From Marinobacter sp. F4206 (GTDB lineage: Bacteria; Pseudomonadota; Gammaproteobacteria; Pseudomonadales; Oleiphilaceae): a stretch of DNA of 64,000 bases. Below, in pieces: positions 26,554 to 35,607 of this stretch (the first letter of the stretch is position 1; the number at the start of each line of letters is the position of its first letter). The notes beneath the pieces were generated by a model. That model saw only the letters and a list, made by a program, of their open reading frames with translations, did no database searches and had not been told where the DNA came from. Position numbers and translations under genes: made by a program. The DNA is taken from positions 868,001 to 932,000 of the forward strand of contig NZ_JAHXKI010000002.1 in assembly GCF_019392195.1 (NCBI RefSeq). The letters are read 5' to 3'.

Positions 26554-28242
26554 TTACGGCGGCCCGACCTCACAGGCGAGGACCAGGGCCCAGAATTCCG
26601 AGAAATCATTGACCACCACGTCCGGCTTGTCCGGGTGTTTGTGGGTGCCGGGGAAAATCCGGTTCAACCACGGCAGGTCCCATTGGGCGCCGTTGAAGAA
26701 TACCGAGGTCATCCCTGCCCGTTTGGCGGCAATCACATCGGTGGTGCTGTCGCCGACATACCAGACGCTGGGGTCCGGCGGATAATCCAGTTTCTGCACC
26801 GCCAACAGCAACTGGTCCGGGTGGGGTTTGCGCAGGGGTGTATCGTCGCCGCACACGTCCACATCGAACAGATCCGTCCAGCCAGTGTCTTCCACGGCTG
26901 CCAGTTCGTGCTCAAAGAACTCGCGATCCCGGTTGGTGATCACCCCGACCTGCATGTGCAAACGTCTCAGTCCCTCAAGCACATCCCGCACCCGGGGCTC
27001 GAAAGCTTTCACGGTGCCGTAGTGAGTGCGGTAGTGATAATTGAAGGCCCGATGAGCAACCTGCTTCGACTCCTGATCGTCGCCAAACAGCACCTCAAAG
27101 ATATCCGTCCGTGAAATCTTGCGGTCCGCCTTTACCTTCGGGTGAAGGCGTGCAAACTCCCGGACATAAGCCACCAGCCGGGCATCTTCCGGGGTCTTAC
27201 TGTCTTCGGGCGCCACCATGCGGTCCATCAGGTCCAGCTTGTGAAAGTCCGGCAGCATGTCGTCCACGGCGTGGTACATGGCATCAAGGGTATCCACCAG
27301 CGTCGCATGCCAGTCGAACAGCACCACCGAGGGACGGATGAGCTTGACCACGGCAGGGTGCCAGTCCGCCTCCACCCGCGGTTCCGGCCGCCGGGGTGGT
27401 GGAAACGGTTTGGGCCGCACTTCGGCCGGTGCCTGACGAAACGCCTCCGGGTGGCTGCGTTCCAGCAGCGCCAACAGGTCCAGCAGGTCTTCGAAGCTGT
27501 CGAGAATGGCCGACGGGGCATCGCGAAAGGAAAACCAGCTGTTAATGCGATCAGGTTCCCAGCAGGCCCCGTTGTAGAACACGCCCGCCACCCCCGCCTT
27601 GTTCGCCGTCAGCATGTCGACGTAGCTGTCACCCACGTACCAGGCGCGATCATCCGCGGGCAACCCCAGCTTCTCCAGGGTCTTGAGGATGACTTCGGGA
27701 TCCGGTTTGTACTCGGTAACGTCGTCGGCGCACACCGTCGCATCAAACAGATGCTGCCAGCGGCCTTCGTCAACGGTGACCATTTCCTTATCCAGGAACT
27801 CCCGGTTCCGATTGGTGGAGACCGCCAGCTTGATGCCCATGGCCTTGAGCGCCGACAGGTACTCATAAGCGCCGGGCTGGAAGGGTCGGACCTTGCCGAA
27901 GTACCGACGGTAGGCCTCGTTATAGGCGTTATGGGCGATCAGCTTGGCGTCCCGGTCATCGCCAAAAATCGCGTTGAAGATGTCGGTCCGGGACACCCGT
28001 CGCTCGGCCAGTATCCGCGGGTGCAGGCGCCGAAAGATCCGGATATAGCGAACCAGCCTGGCGTCATCCGCCGTCCGGCACTTGTCCTCGGGCAGCAGCC
28101 GTTCCACCAGATTCAGTTCTTCTAGCTGCGGCAGCATGTCTTCCATGGCACTGAACATGGCGTCGTGGGTATCCACCAGGGTGCCATGCCAGTCAAAAAT
28201 CAGCACCGAAGGCGCCGCTATGGAATCGCTGAATCGGGCCAT
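26554..28242 (-). CDS. Tandem two-domain HAD-superfamily protein with DWH catalytic motif
   Basis: A 562-residue protein made of two homologous HAD domains (about residues 10-265 and 300-555) joined by a Pro-rich linker. Each half has an HAD motif I starting FDWH: the nucleophile Asp is kept (Asp17, Asp310) but the usual second Asp, the general acid/base, is His (His19, His312). The remaining motifs are intact in both: STNRNR and ITNRDR, KPDP and KPHP, YVGDSYVD and YVGDSTTD. The nearest known deviation is phosphonatase, with Ala at this place. Substrate unknown. The start has GGAG seven bases upstream. Confidence 0.85.
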   Translation of the reverse strand: MARFSDSIAAPSVLIFDWHGTLVDTHDAMFSAMEDMLPQLEELNLVERLLPEDKCRTADDARLVRYIRIFRRLHPRILAERRVSRTDIFNAIFGDDRDAKLIAHNAYNEAYRRYFGKVRPFQPGAYEYLSALKAMGIKLAVSTNRNREFLDKEMVTVDEGRWQHLFDATVCADDVTEYKPDPEVILKTLEKLGLPADDRAWYVGDSYVDMLTANKAGVAGVFYNGACWEPDRINSWFSFRDAPSAILDSFEDLLDLLALLERSHPEAFRQAPAEVRPKPFPPPRRPEPRVEADWHPAVVKLIRPSVVLFDWHATLVDTLDAMYHAVDDMLPDFHKLDLMDRMVAPEDSKTPEDARLVAYVREFARLHPKVKADRKISRTDIFEVLFGDDQESKQVAHRAFNYHYRTHYGTVKAFEPRVRDVLEGLRRLHMQVGVITNRDREFFEHELAAVEDTGWTDLFDVDVCGDDTPLRKPHPDQLLLAVQKLDYPPDPSVWYVGDSTTDVIAAKRAGMTSVFFNGAQWDLPWLNRIFPGTHKHPDKPDVVVNDFSEFWALVLACEVGPP

Positions 28243-28382
28243 ACATTCACTCCGTCAGAAAACCTTTTTCGACCGGCCTTGAAATCCGCAGCCATGCCGG
28301 TAAGACTCGAGGGGCTCTGATAAAAAAGATAAACGCAGTTTCCCGAACTTGCACATAACTCGCACATTAAAGAGTGCTCTCG

Positions 28383-29225
28383 ATGTCTGCCGCCAGCTAT
28401 CTTCTGCCCTACGATTTTTCGCCGATAACGGTGCTCAGCTTCGCACTGGTGCTGGGGCTGTATGGGGTAGCGCTGCTACGACTTCCAGAGGCCGACCGGC
28501 CGGGTCCCGGGCGAATCATCACTTTTGTGGCGGGGGTACTGCTGTGTTACGGCGTAATGCAGACCCGGTTCGACTACTATTCCCAATACATGTTTTTTGT
28601 CCACCGCGGCCAGCACCTGATTCTGCACCACCTGGGGCCGATCCTCATTGCACTGTCCAACCCGTTGCCGATACTGCGGTTCTGGTACGGCAGACTCGGC
28701 CCTGGAGCCCACCGAATGTTCAGGCCCCTCGGTCTGGTCTACCGGATACTGCAGCAGCCGGCCATCGCCTCGATTCTATTCGTCGGACTGATCTACTTCT
28801 GGCTCTGGCCTCCGATCCATTTCGACGCCATGTTAAGCCGCCAACTCTACTGGCTGATGAACTGGAGCATGCTGCTGGACGGCCTGCTGTTCTGGTGGCT
28901 GATCTTCGATCCACGGTCACCAGCCATCAGCAATGCCCTGGGCTACGGCAAGCGCATCCTTCTGCTGGCACTGGTGGCGATCCCGCAGATGATCCTGGGC
29001 GCCTGGATCGTGTTCTCCCGGGGCATGGTTTACGACGTTTATGAGGTCTGTGGCCGGGCCTGGCCGATGCCACCGGAGACCGACCAGCTGTTGGGCGGGC
29101 TGCTGACCTGGATCCCCCCGGCGATGATGAGCATTCTCGGCATCCTGATCATTCTTCGTCGTGCCATGCATGAGGATGGCAAATTCACCAGCCGCAAGAC
29201 CGTAACGGAAGGGCCAGCATCATGA
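28383..29225 (+). CDS. CtaG-like (caa3_CtaG family) membrane protein
   Basis: About 280 residues with roughly seven membrane helices, of the caa3_CtaG family implicated in cytochrome c oxidase assembly and copper supply. Conserved pieces: MFFVHRGQHLILHHLGPILIA, with the His-rich segment at the second helix, and WMGA-like helices later. ATG 28383 is preferred (AAAGAG eight bases upstream) over an in-frame GTG at 28374. It overlaps the SCO gene by four bases (ATGA), pairing two copper-related assembly factors in one operon. Confidence 0.8.
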   Translation: MSAASYLLPYDFSPITVLSFALVLGLYGVALLRLPEADRPGPGRIITFVAGVLLCYGVMQTRFDYYSQYMFFVHRGQHLILHHLGPILIALSNPLPILRFWYGRLGPGAHRMFRPLGLVYRILQQPAIASILFVGLIYFWLWPPIHFDAMLSRQLYWLMNWSMLLDGLLFWWLIFDPRSPAISNALGYGKRILLLALVAIPQMILGAWIVFSRGMVYDVYEVCGRAWPMPPETDQLLGGLLTWIPPAMMSILGILIILRRAMHEDGKFTSRKTVTEGPAS

Positions 29226-29839
29226 GACAGTACCTCACTCCCCGTAACCGGATGGCCGTGCTGGCAATACTGGCGCTCCTGCTCGTCCTGCAAGGCTGCT
29301 CCGACCGCAACGCCGACTGGCATGGCAAGGACATTAGCGGACTGATGCCAGACCTGGAATTCAGGTTGACCGGCACCTCGGGCAAACCGTTGACCGAGGC
29401 CGATACCGACGGGCAGATACGCCTGGTGTATTTCGGTTTCACCTCCTGCCCGGATGTCTGCCCGGCCACACTCAGCGGGCTCAGCAAGGCCATCAAGCAG
29501 ATGCCGGAGGACTTGCAGGATGACGTCACAACCCTGTTCGTCAGTGTGGACCCACAACGGGACACACCGGAACGCATCGGCAGCTACGTGAATTTCTTTG
29601 GGGAGAACATCCTCGGCATGACCGCAGAGCAACCGACGCTGAGGGACCTGACCAAGCGTTACCGCACCACCTTCGGGTATGACGAGCCCGACGCTGACGG
29701 CAACTACCAGGTATCCCACAGCGCCGCGGTTTATGTGTTTGACGGAGCCGGCAATGCCCGTCTGCTGTTTCGCCCCGACCTGACGCCGCAGATGATGAGT
29801 GAGGACCTGACTACCCTGGCCCGGGAAAGTCGAACGTGA
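29222..29839 (+). CDS. SCO1/SenC family copper chaperone lipoprotein
   Basis: A 205-residue thioredoxin-fold protein that delivers copper to the CuA centre of cytochrome oxidase, or manages thiols in the periplasm. It has a lipobox (LVLQGC near residue 24), the copper motif [11 protein letters not shown] near residue 76, and the distal His ligand in [12 protein letters not shown]. All three copper ligands of the family are therefore present. Its overlap with the CtaG-like gene supports joint work on oxidase copper sites. Confidence 0.92.
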   Translation: MRQYLTPRNRMAVLAILALLLVLQGCSDRNADWHGKDISGLMPDLEFRLTGTSGKPLTEADTDGQIRLVYFGFTSCPDVCPATLSGLSKAIKQMPEDLQDDVTTLFVSVDPQRDTPERIGSYVNFFGENILGMTAEQPTLRDLTKRYRTTFGYDEPDADGNYQVSHSAAVYVFDGAGNARLLFRPDLTPQMMSEDLTTLARESRT

Positions 29840-29933
29840 TCCCGATCCTGCACCAACCAAGGCATTACCTGCTGATCTTCACCGGTGCCGGTCACGTATC
29901 TGTCCGCTACTGACTGGATGCCCGGCCCGCACC

Positions 29934-30077
29934 ATGCACAAGAAACCGCATCTGCCTTCAAAAATCTGTCCGGTCTGCCAGCGCCCGTTTACCTGGCGCA
30001 AGAAATGGGCGAAAGACTGGGAGACCGTTCGGTACTGCAGCGAACGTTGCCGACGTAACCGGAGCAAACCAATATGA
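29934..30077 (+). CDS. DUF2256 small zinc-ribbon protein, 47 aa
   Basis: A very short gene reading [20 protein letters not shown], then a Trp/Lys-rich middle and [15 protein letters not shown]. Two CX2C or CX3C-like pairs (ICPVC and YCSERC) predict one zinc site. This is DUF2256, a family usually next to cryptochrome/photolyase genes. Its stop overlaps the photolyase ATG (ATGA), so translation is coupled. Function unknown; a helper of the photolyase is an inference from genomic pairing. Confidence 0.85.
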   Translation: MHKKPHLPSKICPVCQRPFTWRKKWAKDWETVRYCSERCRRNRSKPI

Positions 30078-31597
30078 CTACCGTCGTCTGGTTCAAGCGC
30101 GACCTGCGCACCCGCGACCATGCGCCGCTAAGTGCCGCGGCCGAACTCGGGGAACCGGTGATTCCGTTGTACGTGGTCGAACCTGAGTACTGGCAACTGC
30201 CGGACACTTCTGCCAGGCAATGGCAGTTCATCGAGGAGTCACTGGCGGATTTGCGACGCCAACTCCGGCGCATCGGCAGCGACCTGCTGGTGATGGCCGG
30301 ACCGGTGCCCGAGGCGCTTGCCCGGCTGCACGCGGCGCATGGTATCGAACGAATCTTCTGCCACCAGGAGACTGGCGGCCAGTGGACTTTCGAGCGGGAC
30401 AAAACGGTGATCGGGTGGAGCCAGAACCAGGGCATCGAGTTCCGGGAATGGCAGCAGTTTGGCGTGGTCCGCCGGCTGCAGGACCGGGACCTCTGGGACG
30501 ACGCCTGGAGCCAGCTTATGCGCCAGGAAACGCCCCTGGCGCCGGAGCGGTTGGAGACCCCGGCCGATCTCGCCAGCCTGGCCACCTACCTCAGCCCACC
30601 GGCCGTGGCTGACGCGTCGGCCTGCCCGGATCGCCAGGCCGGCGGCAGCCAGCGTGGGGAGAAACTGTTGACCTCATTTCTGGAACGACGCTGTGTCGGC
30701 TACCAGTACAACATATCCAGTCCGGTCAGTGCGGTGCGCGCCTGCTCCCGCCTTAGCCCGCACATTGCCTACGGGACCGTCAGCCTGCGAGAGATTTACC
30801 AGGGCGCCAAGGCCACCGGTCAGCACCCCAGCAGCCTGCCCCGGAAGAAACGCAGCCTGACCAGTTTCCGCTCCCGCTTACACTGGCACTGCCATTTCAT
30901 CCAGAAACTGGAAGACGAACCCGAACTGGAGTTCCGGGCCATGCACCAGGACCTGGAAGGGCTTAAGTCGGGCCCCGGCGATTCAGAGCGGCTGCAGCGC
31001 TGGCAGGAGGGACAGACCGGCTGGCCGCTGGTGGATGCCTGCATGCGCTCACTTCACCATACCGGCTGGATCAATTTCCGCATGCGCGCGATGCTGATGG
31101 CCGTGGCCAGTTACCAGCTCTGGCTGCACTGGCGCGATCCGGCCCTGCACCTGGCCCGCCAGTTCACCGATTTCGAGCCCGGCATCCACTACCCGCAGGC
31201 CCAGATGCAGTCCGGGCTCACCGGCATCAACGCCGTGCGCATCTACAACCCGGTCCTGCAGAGCCAGAAGCTGGACCCGGATGGTGAATTTATCCGGCGC
31301 TGGCTGCCCGAATTGCAGGGCCTGCCGGTGGACTTCATTCACACGCCCTGGCTGATGACCCCCGCCCAGAAGGAACGCTACGGCGGCAACACCTACATCT
31401 CCCCGGTCTGTGATCATGAGCAGGCGGCTCGCGTCGCCCGGAAGGCCGTTGGCGAGTTTCGGAAACAGCACGTCTCCCAGGCAGAGACTGATCGGGTATT
31501 GCACCGGCATGGCAGCCGCAAAGGTACCGTCCAGCAGCGGCCCAAAACACCCTCAAAGCCGGGGCCAGACAGCTCACAAATGTCGCTGTTCGACTAG
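30074..31597 (+). CDS. Cryptochrome/photolyase (FAD-binding domain, classical type)
   Basis: A 507-residue photolyase-like protein. The N-terminal antenna domain starts [18 protein letters not shown]; the C-terminal FAD-binding helical domain shows [24 protein letters not shown] in two adjoining pieces, plus [10 protein letters not shown] and INAVRIYNP. The N-rich residue set is that of photolyase/cryptochrome proteins rather than the FeS-BCP type. CPD repair or a blue-light sensor role cannot be told apart by eye. The C-terminal tail is basic and disordered. Its stop overlaps that of the convergent UspA gene in a shared CTAG. Confidence 0.85.
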   Translation: MTTVVWFKRDLRTRDHAPLSAAAELGEPVIPLYVVEPEYWQLPDTSARQWQFIEESLADLRRQLRRIGSDLLVMAGPVPEALARLHAAHGIERIFCHQETGGQWTFERDKTVIGWSQNQGIEFREWQQFGVVRRLQDRDLWDDAWSQLMRQETPLAPERLETPADLASLATYLSPPAVADASACPDRQAGGSQRGEKLLTSFLERRCVGYQYNISSPVSAVRACSRLSPHIAYGTVSLREIYQGAKATGQHPSSLPRKKRSLTSFRSRLHWHCHFIQKLEDEPELEFRAMHQDLEGLKSGPGDSERLQRWQEGQTGWPLVDACMRSLHHTGWINFRMRAMLMAVASYQLWLHWRDPALHLARQFTDFEPGIHYPQAQMQSGLTGINAVRIYNPVLQSQKLDPDGEFIRRWLPELQGLPVDFIHTPWLMTPAQKERYGGNTYISPVCDHEQAARVARKAVGEFRKQHVSQAETDRVLHRHGSRKGTVQQRPKTPSKPGPDSSQMSLFD

Positions 31598-32052
31598 CGA
31601 CCTTCCCCGTCGTCTTCGGGTTCCTTCACCAGTGCCGGAAGCACAAGAACCGCGCAGGGCGCATTGACGGACACATGCTCCACGGTGGCCCGGCGCAGGG
31701 GCCATCTTCCGGTCGCCCCACGAGACACCAGGATCATCAGATCCACACAGATATTACCGGCCAGAGCGACCAGCTTCTCGCCCGCGCTGCCGGCCACCAC
31801 ATGCAGGGTCGCATTCTGATTCAGCGGCAGATATTTCCGGGCCAAAAGACTCAGCGTCCCCCGGACCTCGGCTTCCTTTTCAGCCGGTGCATCTTCGGTG
31901 ACGTGGGGAAAGAAACCAGCGCCCCCGGGACTGAAGACACTGGCCAGGTGCAACTCGCCACCCTCGCTGAGCAGTCTGACGCCCTCTTCCAGGGCGCGCT
32001 TGCCTTCCCCGTCATCTTCAGGATCTATGGCGATCAAAATCTTACTGTACAT
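31594..32052 (-). CDS. Universal stress protein downstream of a BCCT carrier
   Basis: A 152-residue UspA-fold protein starting MYSKILIAIDPEDDGEG. The ATP-binding region reads SRGATGRWPLRRATVEHVSV, in which the expected Gly-Ser after the nine-residue spacer is replaced, so nucleotide binding may be weakened. The start overlaps the 3' end of the BCCT gene by 11 bases, so the two are co-translated. UspA-like partners of osmolyte carriers are known (TeaD in Halomonas), so modulation of the neighbouring transporter is plausible. Confidence 0.85.
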   Translation of the reverse strand: MYSKILIAIDPEDDGEGKRALEEGVRLLSEGGELHLASVFSPGGAGFFPHVTEDAPAEKEAEVRGTLSLLARKYLPLNQNATLHVVAGSAGEKLVALAGNICVDLMILVSRGATGRWPLRRATVEHVSVNAPCAVLVLPALVKEPEDDGEGR

Positions 32053-33643
32053 CCTGGTTCTCCTCTTTGGGCACCGTAACGGCTTCCACTTCCGGGAAAG
32101 CGCGCCCCTGCACCAGCTCACTGACCGAGTAGCCCCGGTAATCCGCTCTCAGGGCCCGGAACAGAGCCACCGCCATAAACAGCAGCAGCACGCAGAACGG
32201 CAGGCCCAGGGACGTAATGACATTTTGTAGCGCATCCAGACCACCGGCCAGCAACAGGCTGGCGGCGATCACACCCTGGGCCGCTGCCCAGAAAATGCGC
32301 TGGCGTATCAGCGAAGGCTGGTCCTCCCGACGCGTGAGCAGGTCGATCACCAGCGAGGCGGAATCCGACGACGTGGTGAAGAAGATGATAATAATGACCA
32401 CACTCAGCAACGATGCGAGCTCCGCAAGGGGAAACGCTTCAAGAAACGCAAAGATGGCCACCGAGGGATCCTGCTGGACCTGCTCCGCCAGTGCGACCTG
32501 ACCGTTCATTTCCACGTTGATCGCGGAAAGACCGAAAACGCCAAACCACACCACTGTGAAGGCCGTCGGCGCAAACAAAACCCCCGCGACGAACTCCCGG
32601 ATTGTTCGGCCGCGGGAAATACGGGCGATGAATATACCCACGTAGGGCGCCCAGGAAATGGTCCAGGCCCAGTAGAACAGGGTCCACTGCCGTTGCCAGT
32701 CCGTCTCCCTGAAAGACTCGGTCCAGAAGGCCAGCCAGGGTAGCGCATCAAGATAGTCGCCCACGCTCTGCACCATGCCCTCGGCGATGTGGACTGTGGG
32801 GCCGAAGACGACCACAAAGAGAACCAGCAGGACTGCAAGCAGAATGTTCAGTTGGGACAGGCGACGCACGCCTTTATCCAGACCCAGCGCCACCGACGTT
32901 GCGGCAATGCAGGCTATGACCGCGATCAACAGAACCTGGACCATCCCCGTGGAAGGAATACCAAACAGGTAGGACAGGCCGCTGTTCAGTTGCAGGGTGC
33001 CAAGGCCGAGCGAGGTCGCCACGCCGAACAGGGTACCGAGTACGGCAATGACATCCACCGCCCAGCCCCAGGGACCGAAGGCCCGATCCCCCAGAATCGG
33101 ATAGAACAGGCTGCTGATCCGCATGGGCAGATTGTGCCGGTAGGCAAAGTAGCCAATGGCCAGCCCCGGCATGGCGAAGATGGTCCATGTGTGCAGGCCA
33201 AAATGGTAGAGCGATACCGTCATGGCATCACTGGCCGCCTGTTCGCTGCCTGCCCGGACACCCGCGAACGGAGGGGCCGAAAAATGGGAAATCGGCTCGG
33301 CCACCCCCCAGAACATCAGGATGGTGCCAATACCGGCCGCGAACAGCATGGTGAACCAGGTCAGATTGGAGTAGTCTGGGCGGGAATCGTCACTACCCAG
33401 CCGGATAGCGCCATAACGACTGACCGCAAGAGCCAGGAGAAACAGCAGCAGGGATGTGACCGAGAGGATATAGAACCAGCCGAGATTACGGGCCACCCAG
33501 CCAGTCAGAACCCCGAAGAATCCGGAGACTTCCGCATCAAACGGGATGGCGAAGATCACAAACAGGACCGCCATCCCCGCAGAGGTGAAAAATACCCCCG
33601 GTATCGTCTGCAGCCCTAATCGGCGTTGCAGCCGTTCCAGCAC
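32042..33643 (-). CDS. BCCT family betaine/choline-type transporter
   Basis: A 533-residue, twelve-helix carrier of the betaine/carnitine/choline family, importing quaternary-ammonium osmolytes. Signature pieces: TMLFAAGIGTILMFWGVAEP in helix 3 and TLFYWAWTISWAPYVGIFIA in helix 8 with the substrate-box tryptophans. The helix 3 stretch reads AAGIGTI rather than the common GMGIGI, so the sodium or substrate preference is uncertain. It begins at GTG with GGAGG five bases upstream. It is paired with uspA. Confidence 0.9.
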   Translation of the reverse strand: MLERLQRRLGLQTIPGVFFTSAGMAVLFVIFAIPFDAEVSGFFGVLTGWVARNLGWFYILSVTSLLLFLLALAVSRYGAIRLGSDDSRPDYSNLTWFTMLFAAGIGTILMFWGVAEPISHFSAPPFAGVRAGSEQAASDAMTVSLYHFGLHTWTIFAMPGLAIGYFAYRHNLPMRISSLFYPILGDRAFGPWGWAVDVIAVLGTLFGVATSLGLGTLQLNSGLSYLFGIPSTGMVQVLLIAVIACIAATSVALGLDKGVRRLSQLNILLAVLLVLFVVVFGPTVHIAEGMVQSVGDYLDALPWLAFWTESFRETDWQRQWTLFYWAWTISWAPYVGIFIARISRGRTIREFVAGVLFAPTAFTVVWFGVFGLSAINVEMNGQVALAEQVQQDPSVAIFAFLEAFPLAELASLLSVVIIIIFFTTSSDSASLVIDLLTRREDQPSLIRQRIFWAAAQGVIAASLLLAGGLDALQNVITSLGLPFCVLLLFMAVALFRALRADYRGYSVSELVQGRAFPEVEAVTVPKEENQDVQ

Positions 33644-33723
33644 AAGAGCCTCCGTTTGCCTCAGAAAAGATTCGCGAAAGCCCTCACGCTATCACACGTT
33701 TTCGGGGTTCGGTGGAACAGAGA

Positions 33724-34215
33724 TCAATTCCGGTTCAGTTGCTGCTGATGCTTGAACATCTGTTCCATCATGATCTGCATCTGGTCCATACGACGTTCCA
33801 TCATTTCCATGCGCTGCCCATAATCCATATTGGCAGTTCCCGCCCCATTACCCTGGGCGTTTCCAGACTGCTTTTGTCCCTGATTGTTCATCATCCCCTG
33901 GCTATTACCCATCATTCCGGGCCCCATCATTCCGGGACCCATCATGCCCTGGTGCATCAGCTCCATCTGTTCTTCCATCGCCTCCCAGTGTTCCTCCATC
34001 AGACGCTGGCGCTCGGCTGGCGAACTGGCTTCCGGAACCTGCTGCATCATACCGTCCATTCTCGACCAGTTACGGTGCATCTGTTCCATCTGTTCCGGGC
34101 TCATCATCATGCCAGGCCCGTGTCCTGAGTAGGGGCCCTCACTGCCGTGGGCAAACGCCCAAACCGGGGCGGCTGCCAGGACACCAACGGCAACGATTTT
34201 TTTAATGGTAACCAT
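33724..34215 (-). CDS. Met/His-rich periplasmic protein, metal-related
   Basis: A secreted protein of 163 residues with signal peptide MVTIKKIVAVGVLAAAPVWAFA. The mature part is extraordinarily rich in Met and Gln, with repeats of GPGMM and QGMM and helical EQMEQMHRNW-type segments. Such sequences bind Cu(I) or resemble CpxP/Spy-like chaperones; I assign no exact family. It is divergent from cadR, suggesting metal stress. The intergenic region carries a 9/10 FNR-like box. Confidence 0.7.
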   Translation of the reverse strand: MVTIKKIVAVGVLAAAPVWAFAHGSEGPYSGHGPGMMMSPEQMEQMHRNWSRMDGMMQQVPEASSPAERQRLMEEHWEAMEEQMELMHQGMMGPGMMGPGMMGNSQGMMNNQGQKQSGNAQGNGAGTANMDYGQRMEMMERRMDQMQIMMEQMFKHQQQLNRN

Positions 34216-34308
34216 GGTGAAACTCCTTGTTTAGGATTGTCGGTACTCTTCCAATGTAGTTGCCAAAACTGAACCGAAACTGAATTTTCCCAGTGCATTG
34301 ACACAGGT

Positions 34309-34322
34309 TTGATCTGTATCAG
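34309..34322. promoter_or_regulatory. FNR-like box between the Met-rich gene and cadR
   Basis: TTGAT-CTGT-ATCAG matches the consensus at 9 of 10 positions. It lies in the spacer of a possible cadR promoter whose -35 is TTGACA (34298-34303), so a bound FNR-type protein might block cadR or activate the divergent gene. Which gene it serves cannot be told. Confidence 0.45.
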
Positions 34323-34403
34323 TTATGCTAGTTCAGGGCCCTTCAAAAAGAAAAGGCGGGCATTGTCCCGGCTTGCTGATGGCCTCGAAAATCAAGGAAC
34401 GCT

Positions 34404-34862
34404 ATGAAAATTGGTGAAATCTCGAAACGCGCCAACATCCCCGTTGAGACCGTTCGATACTATGAAAAGATCGGTTTGCTTCCGGAGCCTGACCGCACGG
34501 ACAGCGGCTACCGGTCCTATCGTCCGGCCCACCTCGATCGCCTGCTGTTCATCAAACGGTGTCGCAACCTGGACATGGCTCAGGACGAAATCCGCGAACT
34601 CATCCGCCTGGCCGAGAATCCGGAGGCGGATTGCAGCGGCGTGGACGCCTTGCTGGCGAGACACCTGCACCACGTTCGCGAGCGGCGGCAGGAGCTGGCA
34701 AGTCTGGAACAGACGCTCGAGAAGCTTCAGAAAGCCTGCACGGAAGGCCGGACGGTCCGGGAGTGCGGGATTCTTGGCGGCCTGACAACGGAACTGGAAG
34801 CCCTTGAGACCTCGGACAAGCACAATCACGTGCCCGGCACCCACGGCCAGGGCCACAGCTGA
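34404..34862 (+). CDS. cadR: CadR/PbrR-type MerR family regulator (Cd/Pb responsive)
   Basis: A 152-residue MerR regulator: helix-turn-helix MKIGEISKRANIPVETVRYY, a dimerisation coiled coil and a metal site. Cys77, Cys112 and Cys121 correspond to the Cd(II)/Pb(II) cysteines of CadR, and the tail (HNHVPGTHGQGHS) is His-rich, as in CadR. It should twist the promoter at 34887 to express the efflux gene at 34948 when Cd, Pb or Zn is present. The exact metal is inferred from the family. Confidence 0.88.
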   Translation: MKIGEISKRANIPVETVRYYEKIGLLPEPDRTDSGYRSYRPAHLDRLLFIKRCRNLDMAQDEIRELIRLAENPEADCSGVDALLARHLHHVRERRQELASLEQTLEKLQKACTEGRTVRECGILGGLTTELEALETSDKHNHVPGTHGQGHS

Positions 34863-34886
34863 CCGCCGCCTGATTCCTTGCACCGC

Positions 34887-34917
34887 TTGACTCTATAGTT
34901 GCTACAGGGTTTTAACT
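34887..34917 (+). promoter_or_regulatory. MerR-type promoter and operator for the cation efflux gene
   Basis: A -35 TTGACT (34887-34892) and -10 TTAACT (34912-34917) are separated by 19 bases, the long spacer typical of MerR-controlled promoters. Inside is the dyad ACTCTATAG-TTG-CTACAGGGT (34890-34910), in which seven of nine pairs are symmetric, very like CadR/PbrR operators. Confidence 0.8.
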
Positions 34918-34947
34918 GTGTGAAAACATCATCAGGAGGTTTCTGCC

Positions 34948-35607
34948 ATGGCATGCAGCTGCTCTGCGCCCGAACCCAAATCCCCGGCACCGGGATTCCG
35001 ACGCGCTCTTTGGATTGCGCTCTGGGTTAATCTGGCCATGTTCTTCGTTGAAGGGTTAGCCAGCCTCCAGTCCAATTCGGTTTCCCTGCTCGCCGACGCC
35101 ATCGACTTCTTTGGCGACAGCGCCAACTACATCTTGTCCCTGACCGTGCTCTCCATGGGCATGATCTGGCGCGGCCGCGCCGCGATGATCAAGGGGCTGA
35201 CCATGGCTACGTTTGGCCTGGTGGTCTGGACCCGCGCCATCTGGATTGCCCAGAGTGGCATCACCCCCGAGCCTCTGACTATGGGTGCCGTCGGCCTGCT
35301 GGCCCTCGTCGCCAATGTCAGTGTTGCGGTCATGCTGTTCCGATTCCGCGAAGGCGATTCCGACATGAGATCGGTGTGGCTGTGTAGCCGTAACGATGCG
35401 ATCGGCAATATTGCGGTCATGGGGGCGGCATTCGGGGTATTTGGCACCGGTAGCGCCTGGCCCGATCTCATCGTTGCCGCCATCATGGGTAGCCTCGCCG
35501 TCACCGCCGGGGTCAGCGTGGTCCGGCACGCCCGGAAAGACATCGCAGAGGCGCGGGCCACCAACGCTCAGGCAGCGTCCCCGAGCCCGGCCACGGGCTC
35601 GCGCTAG
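34948..35607 (+). CDS. Short CDF-like cation efflux transporter
   Basis: A 219-residue membrane protein related to cation diffusion facilitators, with about six helices but without the usual C-terminal cytoplasmic metal domain. The metal site motifs are ADAIDFFGDSANY in helix 2 (Asp in place of the usual His) and SRNDAIGNIAV in helix 5. The N-terminus MACSCSAPEPK offers an extra cysteine pair. It is expressed from a CadR-type promoter, so Cd, Pb or Zn efflux is likely. Its stop shares a CTAG with the convergent AEC gene. Confidence 0.82.
   Translation: MACSCSAPEPKSPAPGFRRALWIALWVNLAMFFVEGLASLQSNSVSLLADAIDFFGDSANYILSLTVLSMGMIWRGRAAMIKGLTMATFGLVVWTRAIWIAQSGITPEPLTMGAVGLLALVANVSVAVMLFRFREGDSDMRSVWLCSRNDAIGNIAVMGAAFGVFGTGSAWPDLIVAAIMGSLAVTAGVSVVRHARKDIAEARATNAQAASPSPATGSR

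Noticed and set aside
22239..28341. 15-base repeat AGATAAACGCAGTTT at 22239-22253 and 28327-28341
   Set aside because: One or a few 15-base repeats are expected by chance in 64 kb, and there is no associated structure.
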